Source: Azohydromonas aeria (GTDB lineage Bacteria; Pseudomonadota; Gammaproteobacteria; Burkholderiales; Burkholderiaceae_C). Taken from it: 64,000 nucleotides of DNA. How positions within the stretch are numbered: position 1 is the first letter of the stretch; each line of letters starts with the position of its first letter. Both the position numbers and the translations under genes were made by a program. Positions 1 through 10,868 of the stretch are shown piece after piece. The notes beneath the pieces are model-generated. The model was not told where the DNA came from and did no database searches. It saw only the letters and a list, made by a program, of their open reading frames with translations. Where the stretch lies: contig NZ_VIDQ01000018.1 in NCBI RefSeq assembly GCF_009760915.1, positions 41,530-105,529 on the forward strand, written 5' to 3'.

Positions 1-141
1 CCAGCGCTCCACCAGCGACGCGGCCGGGCGCTCCGGCGCGCGTGACCAGGCCAGCAGCAGCGCCAGCGCCAGCAGCGACAGGCCGACGAGCCGCGTCAGC
101 GCGGCCTTCCAGCCCGGGGCGGGTGGCGCCTGCTGCTTCAA
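1..141 (-). CDS. N-terminus of a membrane-anchored protein, possibly alpha/beta hydrolase (cut by window edge)
   Basis: Only the first 47 codons are present; the rest lies before the window. Reading leftward from a TTG at 141 the peptide has a short charged start, one hydrophobic segment (about residues 17-32, Leu/Ala-rich) and then SRAPERPAASLVERW. It begins 5 nt after the stop of the upstream trhO gene, so the two are probably co-transcribed; another in-frame TTG at 150 would overlap that stop. The sequence after the membrane segment reminds me of Burkholderiales alpha/beta-hydrolases with an N-terminal anchor, but no catalytic motif is in view, so function is only a guess. Confidence 0.45.
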   Translation of the reverse strand, partial: MKQQAPPAPGWKAALTRLVGLSLLALALLLAWSRAPERPAASLVERW

Positions 142-146
142 TCGCT

Positions 147-887
147 TCAATCCGCCGCGGCCGGCTGCAGGTCCGGCGCCAGGCCGACGCGCTCGTCGAA
201 CACGAAACACGCGCCGCGCCAGCGCGGGGCATGCGTCTCCTCGAAATACTTCAGGATGCCGCCTTCGAGCTGCCAGACGTGCTCCAGCCCCGCCTCCTGC
301 ATCAGCAGCGCCGCCTTCTCGCAGCGGATGCCGCCGGTGCAGTAGCTCACCACGGCCTTGTCGCGCAGCTGCTCCAGGTGGGCCAGCAGCGCGTCGGGGA
401 AGTCGCTGAACTTCTGCAGGCGCCAGTCGATGGCGCCTTCGAACGCGCCGGCATCGACCTCGAAGCCGTTGCGCGTGTCCAGCATCACCACCGGGCGGCC
501 GGCGTCGTCGTGACCCTGTTCCAGCCAGCGCGCCAGCGTCGGCGCGGGCAGTGCCGGGGCGCGGCCCTGCGCCGGGCGGATCGCCGGGCGGTTCATGCGA
601 ATGATTTCCCGCTTCACCTTCACCAGTAGCCGCTTGAAGGGCACGGTGTCGCTGAAGCTTTCCTTGGGGGCGATGTCGGCGAAGCGCTCCTCGCTCCGGA
701 GTTGCGCGACCCAGGCCCGCACGCCCTCGACGGGGCCGGCCAGGAACAGGTTGATCCCTTCCTCGGCCAGCAGCACGGTGCCCTTGAGGCCCAGTGCCAG
801 GGCGTGGGCATGGAGTTTTTCGCGCAGCGCCGCCGTGTCGGGCAGGTGCAGGAACTTGTAGGCGGAGATGTTCAGTACGGCGTTCAC
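147..887 (-). CDS. trhO: TrhO-like rhodanese-domain protein (tRNA uridine 34 hydroxylase family)
   Basis: This 246-residue protein matches the YceA/TrhO family, which in enterobacteria performs oxygen-dependent hydroxylation of tRNA U34 on the way to 5-methoxyuridine-type modifications. The N-terminal part (about 1-100) is the family-specific domain, including GTVLLAEEGINLFLAG. The rhodanese domain follows, with the active-site loop YCTGGIRCEKA holding Cys183 and Cys189. It is about 100 residues shorter than E. coli TrhO, which appears common in this order; the shortfall is at the C-terminus. The start is GTG at 887. A CAGAAT hexamer on the minus strand ends 7 nt before it, so the mRNA may be leaderless. 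It is transcribed divergently from dnaE. Confidence 0.85.
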   Translation of the reverse strand: MNAVLNISAYKFLHLPDTAALREKLHAHALALGLKGTVLLAEEGINLFLAGPVEGVRAWVAQLRSEERFADIAPKESFSDTVPFKRLLVKVKREIIRMNRPAIRPAQGRAPALPAPTLARWLEQGHDDAGRPVVMLDTRNGFEVDAGAFEGAIDWRLQKFSDFPDALLAHLEQLRDKAVVSYCTGGIRCEKAALLMQEAGLEHVWQLEGGILKYFEETHAPRWRGACFVFDERVGLAPDLQPAAAD

Positions 888-894
888 GGGCCGG

Positions 895-921
895 ATTCTG
901 TCAGGGGGGCCTCCGTAGAAT
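895..921. promoter_or_regulatory. Compact divergent promoter pair for trhO and dnaE
   Basis: Only 40 bp separate the two start codons. On the minus strand CAGAAT (900-895) is 7 nt from the trhO GTG. On the plus strand TAGAAT (916-921) is 6 nt from the dnaE ATG. If both are -10 elements, each -35 region overlaps the other promoter's -10. No good -35 match is visible on either strand. This is inferred from hexamer position only. Confidence 0.5.
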
Positions 922-927
922 CCCGGG

Positions 928-4452
<3,525 letters not shown>

Positions 4453-4535
4453 TGCACTTGCGTGCCCCCGCGCTGTCGTCCTAACGGGCACGGCAACGCG
4501 TTGAGTGCGCTGAATCACTTTTGAGTCGTAGCCCG

Positions 4536-5027
4536 ATGAAAGCTGTCCTGGGTGCCGCGCTGGCCGCTGCTGCCGTTTCCCTGCTGAGCCTGTCCACCGC
4601 CGCGCAGGCGGCCGACGTGGGCGTGTCGGTGCAGATCAGCGAGCCCGGCGTGTACGGCCGCATCGACATCGGCCGCTTCCCGCAGCCGGCGGTGATCGTG
4701 CAGCAGCCGGTGGTCATCCAGCAGCCGGCCTACGTGGTGGCGCCGCCGCAGCCGGTGTACCTGTGGGTGCCGCCCGGACACCAGAAGAACTGGGGCAAGC
4801 ATTGCGGCCGCTACAACGCCTGTGGCGTGCCGGTGTACTTCGTGCAGGACCGCTGGTACCGCGAGCACGTGATGGCGCGGCGCGACGATCGCCGCGGCGA
4901 CTGGCGCGACGACCGGCGCGACGACCGGCGCGGCGACTGGGACGACCGCCGCGGCGACGACCACCCCGGACGCGGCCACGGACATGGCCATGGGAATGGC
5001 CACGGCCACGGCAAGCACAAGGACTGA
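4536..5027 (+). CDS. Exported protein with Arg/Asp repeats and His-rich tail, unknown function
   Basis: This 163-residue protein has a classical signal peptide ending near AAQAADV (cleavage about residue 25). The mature part has a conserved-looking core rich in Pro and aromatics (YLWVPPGHQKNWGKHC, then RYNACGVPVYFVQDRWY) with two cysteines that could form a disulfide or bind metal. After that come four short DDRRGDW-type repeats (about residues 113-140) and a tail of alternating His/Gly (GHGHGHGNGHGHGKHKD). The ATG at 4536 is chosen because the signal peptide begins there; a TTG at 4521 is also in frame. A periplasmic metal-binding or structural role is plausible but unproven. It lies downstream of dnaE with an 83-bp gap. 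Confidence 0.75.
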   Translation: MKAVLGAALAAAAVSLLSLSTAAQAADVGVSVQISEPGVYGRIDIGRFPQPAVIVQQPVVIQQPAYVVAPPQPVYLWVPPGHQKNWGKHCGRYNACGVPVYFVQDRWYREHVMARRDDRRGDWRDDRRDDRRGDWDDRRGDDHPGRGHGHGHGNGHGHGKHKD

Positions 5028-5067
5028 TTGACGGGGCGGCACGGCGCGCGCCGCCGCGCCTTCGTCT

Positions 5068-5403
5068 TCAGCGCGGCGCCGGCGCCTCGTAAGGCTGCCC
5101 GTCCACGCGCAACCCCTGCTGCGACAGCCGCGCCGCGCCGCGCGCGCCGATGCCCGGCACGCGCTCGACCAGGTCGCTCCAGCCGCTGAAGGGCTGGCGC
5201 GCGCGCTCGGACAGCAACCTCTCCGACATCGCCACGCCGATGCCGCGCAGCTGCTCCAGCTGCGCCTGGGTGGCGGTGTTGACGTCCAGCGGGGCGGCGG
5301 GCGCGGCGGGCAGCCGGGCGCTCGCCAGCAGGGCGACAGCCGTCGCCAAGGCCAGCGCGAGCGGGCGCCGGCGCCAGGTGCGGGACGGGGCGGGCGGGGG
5401 CAT
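5068..5403 (-). CDS. ComEA-like helix-hairpin-helix exported protein
   Basis: A 111-residue protein with a basic N-terminus and hydrophobic signal or anchor (LALALATAVALLASA, about residues 15-29), followed by a ComEA-type domain that starts PLDVNTATQAQLEQL. Two helix-hairpin-helix units are visible, GIGVAMSERLL and VPGIGARGAARL. The family binds double-stranded DNA in the periplasm, as in natural transformation, though many small stand-alone members have no proven role. The frame stays open far upstream through msbA on the opposite strand, but only the part from ATG 5403 reads as a real protein. It converges with the upstream exported protein gene. Confidence 0.8.
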   Translation of the reverse strand: MPPPAPSRTWRRRPLALALATAVALLASARLPAAPAAPLDVNTATQAQLEQLRGIGVAMSERLLSERARQPFSGWSDLVERVPGIGARGAARLSQQGLRVDGQPYEAPAPR

Positions 5404-5523
5404 GGCTCCTCCGGGTCGCTCAGGGGACGGGGCCAGGGTAGCAGCCGCCCTGTCGGATCGGCGAAACGCCGGTCCGGGGGCTGGACGGGCGGGGCGGAAA
5501 ACTTCGCTAGCATCCCGCCCCTG

Positions 5524-7305
5524 ATGACAAAAGTACCTGCTTCGGTCCTGGCGCAGGCGTCCAAGGACGCCGTCAGCAAGGAGGAAAACCGGCGAGTCGC
5601 CAAGCGGCTGCGCGGCTATTTCTGGCCCGAGCGCTGGGGCATCCTGGCCGCGACGCTGTTCTTCGTGCTGGGCTCGGCCACCGAGCCGCTGATCCCGCTG
5701 CTGCTGCAGCAGGGCCTGGACAAGGGCTTCCTGGAGCGTCCGGCCTTCCCGCTGTGGGCGGTGCCGGTGACGCTGATCGGGCTGTTCATGCTGCGCGGCC
5801 TGATGAGCTTTGCCGGCACCTACATGCTGCAGCGCAGCGTCTCGCACGTGGTGCTGAACCTGCGCGGCGACCTGGCCCGCGCGGTGTTGCGTGCCGACGC
5901 GCCGCTGTTCTCCCGGCTGACGCCGGGCGTGATCGTGACCAAGGTGATCAACGACCCGCAAAGCATCGCCTCGATGCTGGGCGGCGCCTCGATCACGCTG
6001 CTGCGCGACGGCACCACGGCCATCGCGCTGCTGGGCTACCTGTTCTATCTGAACTGGCAGCTCACGCTGCTGGCGCTGGTGACGGTGCCGATGCTGCGCA
6101 TCGGCGTGCGCGCCGTGCACCGCCGCGTCAAGCACGTGGGCTCGGTGGGCTACGAGGCGCAGATCCGGCTGGTGAACGTGGTGGACGACCTGGCGCGGGC
6201 CTGGCGCGTGATCCGCACCTTCGACGCCGCGGCCTTCGAGCAGGAGCGCTTCGACCGCGAGGCGCGGCAGGTGCGGCGCTTCGCCATCAAGAGCGCCGCG
6301 GCCTCGGCCATGATGACCCCGATGTCGCAGCTGGTGGCCAGCCTGGGCGTGGCGGCCATCGTGACGCTGGCCATGTACCAGGCGCAGCAGAACGCCGCCA
6401 CGGTAGGCGAGTTCGTGGCCTACGTGGCGGCGCTGCTGCTGCTGGTGTCCAAGACGCGGCCGCTCACCGACGTGTCGCAACCCATCGTGGGCGCCATGAT
6501 CGTCGGGCGTGCCAGCTTCGAGCTGATGGACTCGCCGCTGGAGCCCGACCAGGGCCGGCGCACGCTGGAGCGCGCCCGCGGCGCGCTGCACTTCGACGGC
6601 GTGACGGTGCGCTATGCCGGCGCCGACCGGCCGGCGCTGGACGGGCTGTCGCTGGACGTGCGCCCGGGCACCACGGTGGCGCTGGTGGGCAGCTCGGGCG
6701 CGGGCAAGACCACGGTGGTCAACGCGCTGCTGGGCTTCGCCACGCCCGAGAGCGGCCGGCTGCTGCTCGACGACGTGCCGGTGCAGGAGCTGACCAAGGC
6801 TTCGCTGCGGCGGCAGTTCGCGGTGGTGTCGCAGGACATCGTGCTCTTCGACGGCTCCATCGCGGCCAACGTGGTGTATGCGCTGCCCTACGACGCCGCG
6901 CGCGTGGAGAGCTGCCTGCGCGCCGCGGCACTGTGGGACTTCGTCAGCAGCCTGCCCGAAGGGGTGCAGACGCCCATCGGCGTCAACGGCAGCCGCCTCT
7001 CCGGGGGGCAGCGCCAGCGCCTGGCCATCGCGCGCGCGCTCTACAAGGACGCGCCGGTGTGGGTGCTCGACGAGGCCACGTCGGCGCTGGACACGGAGTC
7101 CGAGCGCGCCATCCAGCATGCGCTGGAACAGTGGCAGGGCCAGAAGACGATGATCGTCATCGCGCACCGGCTCAGCACCATCCGCGGCGCCGACGCGATC
7201 TGCGTGCTCGAGGACGGGCGCATCGTCGAGCAGGGCACCCATGCCGAGCTCGTGGCGCTCGGCGCGCGCTACGCGGGCATGGTGCGGGCGCAGGCGGCGG
7301 GCTGA
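5524..7305 (+). CDS. msbA: Lipid A export ABC transporter, permease/ATPase MsbA
   Basis: A 593-residue half-transporter that acts as a dimer in the inner membrane to flip lipid A-core (and possibly phospholipid) to the periplasmic side. About six membrane segments occupy residues 35-330. The nucleotide-binding domain has Walker A GSSGAGKT (389-396), signature LSGGQRQR (492-499), Walker B VWVLDEATSALD and the switch His in VIAHRLS. The ATG at 5524 lies 10 nt after a TAGCAT hexamer, with no obvious Shine-Dalgarno. A sugar-modification island follows, and lapAB lie beyond it, which supports an LPS role. Other exporters of this class look similar, so the substrate is inferred from family and context. 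Confidence 0.88.
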   Translation: MTKVPASVLAQASKDAVSKEENRRVAKRLRGYFWPERWGILAATLFFVLGSATEPLIPLLLQQGLDKGFLERPAFPLWAVPVTLIGLFMLRGLMSFAGTYMLQRSVSHVVLNLRGDLARAVLRADAPLFSRLTPGVIVTKVINDPQSIASMLGGASITLLRDGTTAIALLGYLFYLNWQLTLLALVTVPMLRIGVRAVHRRVKHVGSVGYEAQIRLVNVVDDLARAWRVIRTFDAAAFEQERFDREARQVRRFAIKSAAASAMMTPMSQLVASLGVAAIVTLAMYQAQQNAATVGEFVAYVAALLLLVSKTRPLTDVSQPIVGAMIVGRASFELMDSPLEPDQGRRTLERARGALHFDGVTVRYAGADRPALDGLSLDVRPGTTVALVGSSGAGKTTVVNALLGFATPESGRLLLDDVPVQELTKASLRRQFAVVSQDIVLFDGSIAANVVYALPYDAARVESCLRAAALWDFVSSLPEGVQTPIGVNGSRLSGGQRQRLAIARALYKDAPVWVLDEATSALDTESERAIQHALEQWQGQKTMIVIAHRLSTIRGADAICVLEDGRIVEQGTHAELVALGARYAGMVRAQAAG

Positions 7306-7318
7306 GGCTGCGGCCGCG

Positions 7319-7346
7319 GCTCGGCAGCCGCACGGGGCTGCCGAGC
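7319..7346 (+). terminator. Strong hairpin after msbA, terminator-like
   Basis: GCTCGGCAGCC (7319-7329) and GGCTGCCGAGC (7336-7346) form a perfect 11-bp stem with a 6-nt loop, 14 nt after the msbA stop. No U-tract follows directly, so it may be a Rho-assisted end or an mRNA stabiliser rather than a classical terminator. Confidence 0.45.
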
Positions 7347-7464
7347 GCAGGCTGTGCGGGCCTGGGAGCTTCTTGTCCTTCGCTCAAGGGATTGTCCCAG
7401 GTGCTGTGATACGCTGCGCGCCCGGTTAAAGGGCAGCGACAGTCTGGCCTGCCGTGCCTGCAAA

Positions 7465-8250
7465 ATGGTCACTCCTGTCAACGTCATCTGCATGAAATGG
7501 GGCTCGATGTACGGGCCCGAATACGTGAACAACCTGCGCGCCGGCGTCGCGCGGCACCTGCGGCGGCCGCACCGCTTCGTGTGCTTCACCGATGACGCCA
7601 GCGGGCTGTCACCCGACGTCGAGGCCCTGCCGCTGCCCAGCCTGGGCCTGCCGGCCGGGCAGCAGGACCTGCGCTGGCGCAAGCTGGCCGTGTTTGGTGC
7701 GCAGCTGGGAGATCTCGAGGGCACCACGCTGTTCCTGGACCTGGACCTGGTGGTGGTGGGCAGCCTGGACGAGTTTTTCGAGCTGCCGGGCGAATTCCTG
7801 ATCATTCGTGACGACGAGCTGTTCCGCCACAAGCCGCTGCGCAAGGTCAACCCGGAACGCGACCGCTTCCTGGCCAGCGTGGGCAACTCGTCGGTCTTTC
7901 GCTTCGAAATCGGCGCGCATCGCTACATCCTGGATGCCTACGTGGCCGACCCGGCCGGCGCCGCGGTCCGCTATGAAATCTCCCAGCAGTTCCAGAGCGC
8001 GCAGCTGGCCGCGCATGGGCACCTGAAGTACTGGCCGCAAGGCTGGTGCGTGAGCTTCAAGAACGGTTGCGTGCCTCGGCATCTCAAGAGCTACATGCGC
8101 GATCCCGTGGTGCCCGAAGGAGCGCGCATCGTTGTCTTCGCCGGCACGCCCAAGATGTCCGACGTGCTGGCCGGCGGCGGGCATCGCTGGTACCGCCGCA
8201 TCGGCGACGTGGGCTGGCTGCGCCGGGCCTGGCAGGGAGCCTTGTCGTGA
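7465..8250 (+). CDS. DxD glycosyltransferase-like protein, paralog 1
   Basis: This 261-residue protein has a GT-A style layout. The signature CMKWGSMYGPEYVNNL sits at the N-terminus, then HRFVCFTDDASG, then a DxD-type nucleotide-sugar/metal motif in FLDLDLVVVGSL, and near the end ARIVVFAGTPKMSDVL. Two more genes in this window (8247-9059 and 12008-12739) carry the same four landmarks, so they form a local family. I do not recognise a characterised member and cannot name donor or acceptor. The start is ATG 7465, directly before the conserved block; the frame is open further upstream. It overlaps the next gene by 4 nt (GTGA), indicating translational coupling. Confidence 0.7.
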   Translation: MVTPVNVICMKWGSMYGPEYVNNLRAGVARHLRRPHRFVCFTDDASGLSPDVEALPLPSLGLPAGQQDLRWRKLAVFGAQLGDLEGTTLFLDLDLVVVGSLDEFFELPGEFLIIRDDELFRHKPLRKVNPERDRFLASVGNSSVFRFEIGAHRYILDAYVADPAGAAVRYEISQQFQSAQLAAHGHLKYWPQGWCVSFKNGCVPRHLKSYMRDPVVPEGARIVVFAGTPKMSDVLAGGGHRWYRRIGDVGWLRRAWQGALS

Positions 8251-9059
8251 AGCAGGTCGTGTGTGTGAAGTGGGGCACGATGTACGGCCCCGAGTATGTG
8301 AACCGTCTCTATGCCATGGTGGCGCGGCACCTGACACCGCCGTTCCGCCTGGTGTGCCTGACCGACGACCGCCAGGGCATCCGGCCCGAGGTGGAATGCT
8401 TCGAACTGCCCGAGCTCGGCGTGCCGCACCCTCAGCGCACCATGGGCAAGTGGCGCAAGCAGGTGCTGTGGGGTCGCAGCGTGCCCGGGCTGGAGCCGGG
8501 GCCGGCACTGTTCATCGACCTGGACTCCGTGATCGTGGGCCCGCTCGACGACTACTTCACGCACGGCGACCCGAACGACGTCTACGTCGCGCGCAACTGG
8601 GCGCGGCCGATGCAGAAACTCGGCCAGACCTCGGTGTTTCGCTTCCCCGTGGGCGGCAATGCCCACCTGCTGGAGAACTTCCGCGCCGATCCGCAGGGCA
8701 TTGCCGACAAGTACCGCTTCGAGCAGCACTACGTGACGTATGCGGTCACGGGCGGCGTCAAGTTCTGGCCCGAGGCCTGGACGCGCCACTTCCGGCTGCA
8801 CTGCCTGCCGCCGTTTCCGCTGCGCTATTTCGTGCCGGCCAAGTTGCCGCGCGAGGCCCGCATCGTGACCTTTCCCGGCGGCCCGAATCCGGATGACGTG
8901 ATCGAGGGGCGCTGGAACAAGCAGGTACCGCCATTTCTCTCGCGCTGGCAGCACTTCAAGGCCACCTTCGGCGGGCAGCGCGTGGACAGGAAGCGCTGGC
9001 GGCATCTGCAGCGTTTCGTGCTGCCGGTGGCGTGGATCAAATCCGCGTGGCGGGAGTAG
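8247..9059 (+). CDS. DxD glycosyltransferase-like protein, paralog 2
   Basis: A 270-residue paralog of the preceding gene. It begins with VKQVVCVKWGTMYGPEYVN, then FRLVCLTDD, the DxD block FIDLDSVIVGPLDDY, and ARIVTFPGGPNPDDVI near the C-terminus. The C-terminal tail is longer than in the other two copies. Start is GTG 8247, which overlaps the upstream stop and sits just before the family signature; the frame is also open further upstream, inside paralog 1. By fold it should transfer a sugar from a nucleotide donor in the cytoplasm, and its partners here suggest work on a surface glycan. Donor and acceptor are unknown. Confidence 0.7.
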   Translation: MKQVVCVKWGTMYGPEYVNRLYAMVARHLTPPFRLVCLTDDRQGIRPEVECFELPELGVPHPQRTMGKWRKQVLWGRSVPGLEPGPALFIDLDSVIVGPLDDYFTHGDPNDVYVARNWARPMQKLGQTSVFRFPVGGNAHLLENFRADPQGIADKYRFEQHYVTYAVTGGVKFWPEAWTRHFRLHCLPPFPLRYFVPAKLPREARIVTFPGGPNPDDVIEGRWNKQVPPFLSRWQHFKATFGGQRVDRKRWRHLQRFVLPVAWIKSAWRE

Positions 9060-9067
9060 CGGCACGG

Positions 9068-9724
9068 GTGCCGGCGGTGGACAAGCCTCTGGTCATCGTG
9101 GGAACGGGCCTGCTTGCCGAGCAGGTGGCGTTCTACCTGGGGGGCGTCGCAGGACGACCGCTGGCGGCATTCGTGCTGGACCCTCAGTACATCCGAGAAC
9201 CGACCTTCTTGCAGCGGCCCGTTCTCGATTTCGTGGAGGCGCAGGCCCGGTTTCCCGCGTCCACGCATGACCTGTTCGTCGCCATCGGCCATACGGCCAC
9301 AGCGGCGCGCCGGCGCTGGTTTGACACGGCAATGGCGGCAGGCTATTCGTTGCCGAGCTACGTGCATCCCACAGCCTGGGTGGCGCAAAACGTCGCCGTC
9401 GGAGCCAACACGCTGATCCAGGAGCAGGCCGTCGTCGCCCCGTTCGTGCGGCTCGGCGACAACGTGACGTTGTGTCCGCAAGTTGGCATCAATCACCACA
9501 CGCGCGTTGGCAGCCACTGCTTCTTTGCACCAGGGGCCCGTGTGGCCGGCGATGCCGACATCGGGCCGGGTTGCTTCATCGGGCTGGGCGCTCTCGTTCG
9601 CGACCGCGTCCGCGTCGGCGAGGGCTGCGTCATCGGTGCCGGTGCGGTGATCATGGCCGACTGCCCCGCAGGCGGGCTGTACCGGGCCACGCGCACTGAC
9701 CGAACACGCGAAGTTGAAAGCTGA
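9068..9724 (+). CDS. NeuD/PglD-type sugar acetyltransferase (left-handed beta-helix)
   Basis: About 218 residues. The N-terminal Rossmann-like part contains PLVIVGTGLLAEQV and FVAIGHT. The C-terminal half is a left-handed beta-helix of hexapeptide repeats, with the likely catalytic His in GINHHTRVGSHC and the turn GDADIGPGCFIGLGA. PglD and relatives N-acetylate UDP- or dTDP-4-amino sugars with acetyl-CoA; NeuD O-acetylates sialic acid. Because wecE follows directly, the likely substrate is the 4-amino sugar nucleotide that WecE makes, filling the place WecD (a GNAT enzyme) holds in enterobacteria. The start is unsure: GTG 9068 has GGGAG upstream, and GTG 9032, 9047 and 9077 are also in frame. 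Confidence 0.75.
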   Translation: MPAVDKPLVIVGTGLLAEQVAFYLGGVAGRPLAAFVLDPQYIREPTFLQRPVLDFVEAQARFPASTHDLFVAIGHTATAARRRWFDTAMAAGYSLPSYVHPTAWVAQNVAVGANTLIQEQAVVAPFVRLGDNVTLCPQVGINHHTRVGSHCFFAPGARVAGDADIGPGCFIGLGALVRDRVRVGEGCVIGAGAVIMADCPAGGLYRATRTDRTREVES

Positions 9725-9731
9725 AATACCC

Positions 9732-10868
9732 ATGGAACCCTTCAATCGGCCTTTCATGACCGGCCGGGAGTTCGTCTACATCGCCGAGGCCTATGCCAAC
9801 GGCATGCTGGCGGGCGACGGCACGTTCACCAAGCAATGCCACGCGCTGCTGCAGCAGCAGATCGGCTGCGCGCAGGCGCTGCTGACGCACTCGTGCACGG
9901 CGGCGCTGGAAATGAGCGCGCTGCTGGCCGACGTGCAGCCCGGCGACGAGATCGTCATGCCGTCGTACACCTTCACGTCCACGGCCAATGCCTTCGTGCT
10001 GCGCGGCGGTGTGCCGGTGTTCGTGGACATTCGCCCCGACACGCTCAACCTCGACGAAACCCTGATCGAAGCCGCCATCACGCCCCGCACCAAGGCCATC
10101 GTGCCGGTGCATTACGCGGGCGTGGCTTGCGAGATGGACCCGATCCTGGGCATGGCACGCCAGCATGGCCTGCGCGTCATCGAGGATGCCGCGCAGGGCT
10201 ATGGCTCCACCTATCACGGCCGGCCGCTGGGCAGCCTGGGCGACTTGGGATGCCTGAGCTTCCACGAGACGAAGAACGTCATCTCCGGGGAGGGAGGCGC
10301 GCTGCTGGTCAACGATCCCGCGCTGGGCGAGCGGGCCGAGATCGTGCGCGAGAAGGGCACCAACCGCAGCGCCTTCTTCCGCGGCGCGGTGGACAAGTAC
10401 ACCTGGGTCGACGTCGGCTCGTCGTACCTGCCCGGAGAGCTCATCGCGGCTTTCCTGTGGGCGCAGCTGCAGCAGGGCGAGGACATCACCCGGCGCCGCC
10501 TGGGCATCTGGCAGCACTACCACGACGGGCTGGCCGCGCTGGAGCAGCGCGGCTGGCTGCGGCGCCCCATCGTGCCGCCGCACTGCCAGCACAACGCGCA
10601 CATGTACTACGTGCTGCTGCCCTCGCTGGCAGCACGGCAGGAAGTGATCCGCCGCATGCGCGCCGCCGGCGTGAGCCCGGTGTTTCACTACGTGCCGCTG
10701 CATTCCTCGCCCGCGGGGCGCCGATTCGGTCGCGCTGCCACGCCGATGACGCACACCGACGCCCTGTCGGAGCGACTGTTGCGGCTGCCGCTGTGGATCG
10801 GCGTCGACAGGGATCTGGTCCTGCGCACCTTCGTCGATGCCTGCACGGCGGTATGCGGCAGCCTGTGA
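9732..10868 (+). CDS. wecE: dTDP-4-amino-4,6-dideoxygalactose transaminase
   Basis: A 378-residue DegT/DnrJ/EryC1-family PLP enzyme, close in length to E. coli WecE (376). WecE converts dTDP-4-keto-6-deoxyglucose to dTDP-4-amino-4,6-dideoxygalactose using glutamate. Typical blocks are HSCTAALEMSALL, MPSYTFTSTANAFVLRGG, IEDAAQGYGSTY and SFHETKNVISGEGG, whose Lys181 should hold PLP, the same number as in E. coli. The start is ATG 9732, 7 nt after the acetyltransferase stop; TTG 9714 is a weaker option. The stop overlaps the next gene. The upstream enzymes that make the 4-keto sugar (RmlA, RmlB) are not in this window. Confidence 0.9.
   Translation: MEPFNRPFMTGREFVYIAEAYANGMLAGDGTFTKQCHALLQQQIGCAQALLTHSCTAALEMSALLADVQPGDEIVMPSYTFTSTANAFVLRGGVPVFVDIRPDTLNLDETLIEAAITPRTKAIVPVHYAGVACEMDPILGMARQHGLRVIEDAAQGYGSTYHGRPLGSLGDLGCLSFHETKNVISGEGGALLVNDPALGERAEIVREKGTNRSAFFRGAVDKYTWVDVGSSYLPGELIAAFLWAQLQQGEDITRRRLGIWQHYHDGLAALEQRGWLRRPIVPPHCQHNAHMYYVLLPSLAARQEVIRRMRAAGVSPVFHYVPLHSSPAGRRFGRAATPMTHTDALSERLLRLPLWIGVDRDLVLRTFVDACTAVCGSL

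Noticed and set aside
4870..4980. Possible direct-repeat array or recombination site in the exported His-rich gene
   Set aside because: The repeats are in frame and explained by the DDRRGDW codons of the protein.
5404..7242. Upstream extension of the ComEA-like gene through msbA
   Set aside because: The extension has no recognisable motif and lies antisense to the whole of msbA; the protein with a signal peptide starts at 5403.
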